Shown in pieces: positions 15,185 through 18,984 of a stretch of 18,984 bases of DNA. The first letter of the stretch is position 1. Every line of letters begins with the position of its first letter. The translations under genes were made by a program, and so were the position numbers. The DNA comes from Bacteroidales bacterium (GTDB lineage: Bacteria > Bacteroidota > Bacteroidia > Bacteroidales > WCHB1-69): positions 1 to 18,984 of the forward strand of contig JAEERB010000035.1 of assembly GCA_016285615.1 (NCBI GenBank), written 5' to 3'. Below the pieces are notes generated by a model. It was given only the letters and a program-made list of their open reading frames with translations, was not told the DNA's origin and did not search any database.

Positions 15185-16531
15185 ATGCAGCAGAAAAGAA
15201 CGATATATTTCCTTGGTATTGGCGGTATTGGCATGAGCGCGCTGGCTCGCTATTTTATGCACGCCGGCGATGAGGTTTATGGTTACGACCTGACACCGTC
15301 ACCGCTCATCGACCAGCTTGTAGCCGAAGGAGCGCATGTGCATTTCACCGAAGATGTGAGCCAGATTCCTGCTCACGTTGATTTTGTGGTTTATACGCCT
15401 GCTGTAAGCAAACAACACGCAGAATATCAATTTTTTACAGAAAATAATATTCCCATTTACAAGCGTTCACAGGTGCTGGGAATCATTACCAAAGGGCATC
15501 GCACGCTGGCTGTAGCGGGCACGCATGGTAAAACTACCACCACCTCGATGCTGGCGCAAATTTTCCACGCCGCCATGCCAGTGACGGCCTTCATTGGCGG
15601 CATCGCCAAGAATTTCGACAGCAACCTGGTGCTTTCGTCCAATCCCGAAGCCTTCATTGTGGAGGCCGACGAGTTCGACCGTTCGTTCCTCACACTCTAT
15701 CCTTCCATCGCGGTCATCACCTCGATGGATGCCGACCATCTGGACATTTATGGCGAGAAGAAGAATCTGGAAGCTTCGTTCCAGCAGTTTGCCGATCAGG
15801 TGGATCGCGACGGCGCCGTGGTGGTGTGTGAGAAAGTGGCAGCCAAAATCAGCCATCCGCACAAGATGGTCTATGGCTTTGAGCCGTCGGCCGACTTCTA
15901 CGCCCATCGCATTCAGCAATGGCCACACAAAGCCGCCTTCGACATCCTCTGTCCCGATGGCATTTGTCGCCATGTGGAGTTGGGTGTGTCGGGAATGCAC
16001 AATGTGCTCAACGCCACCGCCGCCTTTGCCGTGGCGTGGCTGTCAAAACTGCCCACTGAACTTATTTCAAGTCAGTTGAGCCAATTTAGCGGCGTAAAGC
16101 GGCGCTTCGACTTCCAAGTGGTCCGCGATGATGTGGTCTATATCGACGATTATGCTCACCACCCTGAAGAGATCAAGGCGTTTCTTAAAGCGGTGCGCAA
16201 CATCTACCCCGACAAACAATTGACGGGCATCTTCCAGCCGCACCTCTTCTCGCGCACCCGCGACTTCGCCCCGCAATTCGCCGAAGCCCTCGCCCTGCTC
16301 GACAAGGTGATCCTGCTCAACATCTACCCCGCTCGCGAGAAACCTATCCCAGGCATTACCTCGCAATATCTGCTGGATATGATTCCCGTAGCTGACAAAG
16401 TGCTGGTTGAGGATGCGCAACTACTCGATTATCTGAAAGTCCACCGCCCCGAAGTGCTGCTCACTATTGGTGCCGGCAACATCGACAGGTTCGTGCCGAA
16501 AATTAAAGCGTTGTTTGAAAATCTGCGCTAA
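15185..16531 (+). CDS. murC: UDP-N-acetylmuramate--L-alanine ligase
   Basis: Adds L-alanine to UDP-MurNAc, the first peptide-stem step of peptidoglycan synthesis, in the cytoplasm. The start at the ATG at 15185 gives 448 aa. Motifs: GIGGIGMSALARY (11-23, the UDP-binding loop that separates MurC from Mpl and MurD), P-loop GTHGKTTTTSML near 112-123, EADEFDRSF, the metal/ATP-region MDADHLDIYG, and DYAHHPEEIK near 320. An in-frame TTG at 15179 adds two residues and is less likely. It stands alone between pepT and a lipoprotein operon instead of in a dcw cluster, and has its own promoter box. Its last codons and stop overlap a CTGCG repeat. Confidence 0.94.
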   Translation: MQQKRTIYFLGIGGIGMSALARYFMHAGDEVYGYDLTPSPLIDQLVAEGAHVHFTEDVSQIPAHVDFVVYTPAVSKQHAEYQFFTENNIPIYKRSQVLGIITKGHRTLAVAGTHGKTTTTSMLAQIFHAAMPVTAFIGGIAKNFDSNLVLSSNPEAFIVEADEFDRSFLTLYPSIAVITSMDADHLDIYGEKKNLEASFQQFADQVDRDGAVVVCEKVAAKISHPHKMVYGFEPSADFYAHRIQQWPHKAAFDILCPDGICRHVELGVSGMHNVLNATAAFAVAWLSKLPTELISSQLSQFSGVKRRFDFQVVRDDVVYIDDYAHHPEEIKAFLKAVRNIYPDKQLTGIFQPHLFSRTRDFAPQFAEALALLDKVILLNIYPAREKPIPGITSQYLLDMIPVADKVLVEDAQLLDYLKVHRPEVLLTIGAGNIDRFVPKIKALFENLR

Positions 16532-16537
16532 TCTGCG
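16518..16537. repeat. CTGCG dispersed repeat overlapping the murC stop
   Basis: AATCTGCGCTAATCTGCGAG resembles the block at 4986-5014. The TAA inside the repeat is the murC stop codon. Confidence 0.55.
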
Positions 16538-16561
16538 AGATAGTATTGACAAAAGAAATTT

Positions 16562-16664
16562 TTGTGCCATCGGCACAATCTCCTATTAACCCCTTACAAG
16601 GCCGTCAGGCCGCAGTATGGGGAGAGTGGCAAGGATCGAAGCTTGCGTGCCGAAGGTACGCCAC
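16562..16664. repeat. Composite multi-hairpin intergenic element
   Basis: At least three stem-loops in a row. TTGTGCC-atc-GGCACAA (16562-16578). A longer hairpin (16590-16622) pairs CCCC with GGGG and TAC with GTA around an inner GGCC-gtca-GGCC. GCGTGCC-gaa-GGTACGC (16645-16661, one G-T pair) lies inside an outer GTGGC/GCCAC stem (16626-16630 and 16660-16664). The element fills most of the 220-bp gap after murC. It looks like a REP-type or mobile palindromic element; a structured RNA or attenuator ahead of the lipoprotein operon is an alternative. Confidence 0.55.
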
Positions 16665-16727
16665 CATTTTTATAATAAAAAATGTTAAATAGCGTTATAT
16701 TTAATACTTACTGTAAATAAATAGTAT

Positions 16728-16735
16728 TATCTTTG
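16728..16735 (+). promoter_or_regulatory. -7 box (TATCTTTG) for the lipoprotein/radical SAM operon
   Basis: Matches TAnnTTTG 16 nt before the first lipoprotein ATG; the -33 region is weak and AT-rich. It lies downstream of the multi-hairpin element, so that element would not be in the operon leader. Confidence 0.55.
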
Positions 16736-16751
16736 CCAAAAATAGTGACTT

Positions 16752-17153
16752 ATGAAACGTTTATTAACGTTTTTGTTGAGTTTGTTAGGCTTTTCATTGG
16801 CAACGTGTGACCGCGCTGTAGAATATGGATGTCCCCATGCTACTTACGAAGTCAAAGGGCAGATTTCTGATGAGGATAAACAGCCGTTGCAGGATATTCA
16901 AGTGGTTGTACAACAGCACGATACATTTTATACAGACGCAGAGGGCATTTATAGAGCGCACGGTGATTTGCGATTAGGGAGAGAATCCCTACTCGTAACG
17001 GCTACCGATATTGATGGAGAAGCAAATGGTGGGGATTTTGAGCCTCAGATAAAAACGATAACCTACAGCCGTGGCGACTTGCAGGGAGGGAGTGGATGGA
17101 ATGAAGGTACTTTGACCAAAGAAGTGAATTTCACACTGAAAAAGAAAGAATAA
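16752..17153 (+). CDS. Radical SAM-associated putative lipoprotein 1
   Basis: A 133-aa protein with a signal peptide ending in LATC, a slightly off-consensus lipobox that puts the lipidated Cys at residue 19. The mature part has the motif EYGCPHATYEVKG, then a carboxypeptidase-regulatory-like beta domain: KGQISDEDKQPLQDIQVVV and YTDAEGIYRAHGDL are typical strand-turn units. It ends with TDIDGEANGGDFE, GTLTKEVNF and a Lys-rich tail. It is clearly paralogous to the next gene (19-bp gap). I recall this type as the Bacteroidota family paired with a radical SAM enzyme (TIGRFAM lipo_with_rSAM, number from memory TIGR04134). Function is unknown; envelope localisation is expected, modification by the downstream maturase is inferred. 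Confidence 0.8.
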   Translation: MKRLLTFLLSLLGFSLATCDRAVEYGCPHATYEVKGQISDEDKQPLQDIQVVVQQHDTFYTDAEGIYRAHGDLRLGRESLLVTATDIDGEANGGDFEPQIKTITYSRGDLQGGSGWNEGTLTKEVNFTLKKKE

Positions 17154-17172
17154 CCTCTTAAAAATTATTATC

Positions 17173-17589
17173 ATGAAACTGAAAAAAATATTACTGCTCC
17201 TTTTCCCCATCATGGGCGTCACCCTGACGGCCTGTTATGGCTCACCTCACGCCGACTTTAAAGTTTCGGGAAAAGTGATGGATGAGGAAAATCAACCCAT
17301 CAACAATATTCAAGTTCAAGTAGGAAACGAATGGAATAAGGTGTACACTGATGCCGCTGGAAACTATCAAGCACATGGATCGTTAGAGATTGGTGGTGAA
17401 TATCAAACCCTTAGAGTTGCAGTAACTGATATTGATGGCGAGGAAAATGGAGGGGATTTTGAATCGGCGATAATAGATTTGAAGTATGAAAGGGATGAAA
17501 TGAAAAAAGAAAACAAAAGAGACAATTGGGATTATGGTACGCTGACCAAAGAAATCAATTTCATTTTGAAAAAGAAAGATAGCGAATAG
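17173..17589 (+). CDS. Radical SAM-associated putative lipoprotein 2
   Basis: A 138-aa paralogue of the preceding gene with a good lipobox LTAC (Cys21). The Cys is followed at once by YGSPHADFKVSG, which aligns with YGCPHATYEVKG of lipoprotein 1. The beta domain shows DEENQPINNIQVQV and YTDAAGNYQAHGSL. The C-terminal half keeps TDIDGEENGGDFE and GTLTKEINFILKKK, with a charged insert (about residues 110-122) replacing the Gly-rich GDLQGGSGWNEG of lipoprotein 1. Conservation is strongest at the N-terminal motif and the DIDG...NGGDF block, both candidates for maturase recognition or modification. It is followed after 25 bp by the third lipoprotein. Confidence 0.8.
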   Translation: MKLKKILLLLFPIMGVTLTACYGSPHADFKVSGKVMDEENQPINNIQVQVGNEWNKVYTDAAGNYQAHGSLEIGGEYQTLRVAVTDIDGEENGGDFESAIIDLKYERDEMKKENKRDNWDYGTLTKEINFILKKKDSE

Positions 17590-17614
17590 AATATATTAAC
17601 TCCAAAAAAAAAAC

Positions 17615-17824
17615 ATGAAAACAAAAAAAAGATTTTTGCGATTTTTAATCGGTGTGTTGGGATTTTCTTCGATGATGGTCTCCTGTAATAAGGAGGATGG
17701 CGATGGAGATATCCGTATGATGTACGGCGTGGCCCCCGCCGAGTACAAAGAAAATATCCATCAAATTGATCCCGCCGCTACGGAGCAACCTTTGATTGTG
17801 AACGATGAAGAACAAAGCCACTAA
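17615..17824 (+). CDS. Short third lipoprotein (69 aa) overlapping the maturase gene
   Basis: A signal peptide with lipobox MVSC (Cys24) shares LGFS with lipoprotein 1. A short acidic linker (NKEDGDGD) leads to MMYGVAPAEYKEN, a recognisable version of the YGxPHAxY motif. The protein then ends with about 27 residues (IHQIDPAATEQPLIVNDEEQ...) in place of the beta domain. It may be a true short peptide substrate for the maturase, or a truncated copy. The reading frame is intact. The leader contains A10 (17604-17613) and the coding start A8 (17623-17630), both slippage-prone. Its 3' end overlaps the next gene by 20 nt, which suggests translational coupling. Confidence 0.7.
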   Translation: MKTKKRFLRFLIGVLGFSSMMVSCNKEDGDGDIRMMYGVAPAEYKENIHQIDPAATEQPLIVNDEEQSH

Positions 17825-18893
17825 AATTGGGCTGCGTAAGAAGATAGCCCTCGACCTGTTTGCCAAGTACTATCAGCAAAAAGTAAAAGAGCACCCTCTC
17901 GACACACTGTTTTGGGAGTGTACGCTGCGTTGCAACCTGGCGTGCAAGCACTGCGGCAGCGACTGCCGTAAGGAGTCGTTGTTCAAGGATATGCCCGCCG
18001 AGGATTTCCTGCGCGTTATCGATTCTCTTACGCCGCACGTGGATCCGCACAAGGTGATGATTGTGGTTTCGGGCGGCGAGCCCCTAATGCGCAAAGACCT
18101 TGAGTATGTGGGACTTGAACTCTATAAGCGTGGTTACCCGTGGGGTATGGTAACCAACGGCATGGCTCTCGACCGCGCCCGCTTCGACTCGCTGCTCCGT
18201 GCTGGCCTGCACTCCATTACCGTCAGCCTCGACGGCTTTGCCGAGCAGCACAACGCCTTCCGCGGCAATCCGCAGAGTTTCGACAGAGCATGGAACGCTA
18301 TCCAGATGATTTCCAAAGAGAAAGATCTTGTGTATGACGTGGTTACCTGCATCAACCAGCATAATTTCGGCGACTTGGAACGCATGAAGCGCTTCCTCAT
18401 TGATGGTGGTGTGAAGTATTGGCGCATTTTCACCATCTTCCCATCGGGTCGTGCCGCCGAAGACCCGACGATGTTCCTCAACCACGAGCAAACGGTTGAG
18501 CTGCTTGAGTTCATCAAGAAAACCCGTGAGGAGAAGGAGATTTACCTCACTTTTGCTTGCGAAGGCTTCTTGGGTGGCTACGAAGCCGAAGTGCGCGACC
18601 ATTTTTACTATTGCGGCGCCGGTGTCAATGTGGCGGGTATCCGTATCGATGGCGCCATCTCGGGCTGCACCAGCATCCGCGCTCGCTATGACCAGGGCAA
18701 CATCTACAAGGACGATTTCTGGGAAGTGTGGGACAAGCGCTTCGAAATGTACCGCAATCGCGAATGGACTCGCAAGGACGCCTGCAAGGATTGCAAGGTG
18801 TTCAAATATTGCCTCGGCGGTGGTATGCACCTCCGCGACGAGAACCAGAACATGAAGGAGTGTCTATATCTGACATTAACAGAAAACAAGTAG
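17805..18893 (+). CDS. Radical SAM/SPASM maturase of the lipoprotein-associated type
   Basis: A 362-aa enzyme expected to bind three Fe-S clusters. The SAM-cleaving cluster motif C43-x3-C47-x2-C50 (CNLACKHC) is followed by GGEP (90-93) and the TIM-barrel elements MVTNG and TVSLDG. The C-terminal SPASM region has C270, C288, C327-x2-C330-x5-C336 and C353; the residue four after C336 is Gly, where many SPASM proteins have another Cys. Known relatives modify peptides (thioether or C-C crosslinks, epimerisation) or proteins. The three upstream lipoproteins are the probable substrates or partners, but this is inferred from context. It matches my memory of the Bacteroidota rSAM_w_lipo family (TIGR04133). 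The ATG at 17805 lies inside the third lipoprotein gene. The stop codon is part of a palindrome. Confidence 0.88.
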   Translation: MKNKATKIGLRKKIALDLFAKYYQQKVKEHPLDTLFWECTLRCNLACKHCGSDCRKESLFKDMPAEDFLRVIDSLTPHVDPHKVMIVVSGGEPLMRKDLEYVGLELYKRGYPWGMVTNGMALDRARFDSLLRAGLHSITVSLDGFAEQHNAFRGNPQSFDRAWNAIQMISKEKDLVYDVVTCINQHNFGDLERMKRFLIDGGVKYWRIFTIFPSGRAAEDPTMFLNHEQTVELLEFIKKTREEKEIYLTFACEGFLGGYEAEVRDHFYYCGAGVNVAGIRIDGAISGCTSIRARYDQGNIYKDDFWEVWDKRFEMYRNREWTRKDACKDCKVFKYCLGGGMHLRDENQNMKECLYLTLTENK

Positions 18894-18917
18894 AGACGCG
18901 ATTAATCGCGTCTCTAC
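18890..18917. repeat. Perfect 28-bp palindrome overlapping the maturase stop codon
   Basis: GTAGAGACGCGATT followed directly by its reverse complement, with no spacer. The TAG stop of the radical SAM gene is bases 2-4 of the palindrome. GTAGAGACG-type palindromes are known to me as dispersed elements in Bacteroidota and cyanobacteria. It could also work as a bidirectional terminator. Confidence 0.75.
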
Positions 18918-18930
18918 CGAAGTTTGTGGT

Positions 18931-18948
18931 GGCGTAGCGTGCTACGCC
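18931..18948. repeat. Second palindrome GGCGTAGC-gt-GCTACGCC
   Basis: A perfect 8-bp stem with a 2-nt loop, 13 bp after the first palindrome. Together they form a two-hairpin region between the maturase gene and a possible convergent minus-strand gene. Confidence 0.65.
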
Positions 18949-18957
18949 CTGTAGGTA

Positions 18958-18984
18958 TTACAACCCGAATTTTTCTTTAATCTT
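18958..18984 (-). CDS. Possible 3' end of a minus-strand gene
   Basis: Read on the minus strand from the window edge the frame gives KIKEKFGL and a TAA stop, a plausible protein C-terminus. Only eight codons are visible, so no function can be given. The convergent arrangement with two hairpins between fits a gene end. Confidence 0.35.
   Translation of the reverse strand, partial: KIKEKFGL

Noticed and set aside
16562..16664. tRNA or known riboswitch
   Set aside because: The stems do not fit a cloverleaf and no acceptor CCA or known riboswitch core is seen; a repeat element is the simpler reading.
18084..18830. Minus-strand ORF of 248 aa opposite the radical SAM gene
   Set aside because: The plus-strand gene carries the full radical SAM and SPASM motifs; the antisense frame shows nothing recognisable.

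Overview
The window looks like a chromosomal segment of an anaerobic member of the Bacteroidota, most likely order Bacteroidales. Three things point there: several clear TAnnTTTG -7 promoter boxes (the Bacteroides-type sigma factor element), translation starts without strong Shine-Dalgarno sequences, and typical Bacteroidota families (DUF4153 membrane protein, the radical SAM/lipoprotein pair, an MFSD1-like MFS carrier). A [FeFe]-hydrogenase-like sensor suggests strict anaerobic life. No rRNA, tRNA, insertion sequence, phage gene or CRISPR array was found.

Layout. (1) 1-2937, plus strand: a redox/hydrogen-signalling cassette of a 5'-truncated [FeFe]-hydrogenase-like protein, a DRTGG-domain protein, a PHP-domain metal hydrolase and a stand-alone HATPase. 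(2) 2978-4822, minus: a DUF4153 integral membrane protein. (3) 5112-9468, minus: an apparent envelope operon reading P/E-rich protein, small beta-barrel-like protein, FtsX/LolE-like permease, secreted beta-helix protein. (4) 9577-11798, plus: thymidine kinase, mannose-1-phosphate guanylyltransferase, SmpB. (5) 11900-13615, plus: an MFS transporter that converges on peptidase T (13688-14911, minus) across a strong bidirectional terminator. (6) 15185-16531, plus: murC, outside a dcw cluster and with its own promoter. (7) 16752-18893, plus: the most unusual unit, three consecutive lipoproteins followed by an overlapping radical SAM/SPASM maturase. (8) Right edge: two palindromes, then perhaps the last codons of a minus-strand gene.

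The best candidate for an under-described system is region 7. Lipoproteins 1 and 2 are diverged duplicates with a carboxypeptidase-regulatory-like beta domain. The third is only 69 aa and keeps just the signal peptide, the lipobox and a short YGxxPxA-type motif shared with the other two. The maturase start codon lies inside the third gene, so translation is probably coupled. The family pairing is known from in silico work on Bacteroidota; as far as I recall its chemistry and product are not.

A second theme is the non-coding DNA. No gap exceeds 300 bp, but nearly every larger gap (1138-1300, 4823-5111, 14912-15184, 16532-16751, 18894-18984) holds short dispersed repeats or palindromes. Several of these run into the stop codons of the preceding genes.
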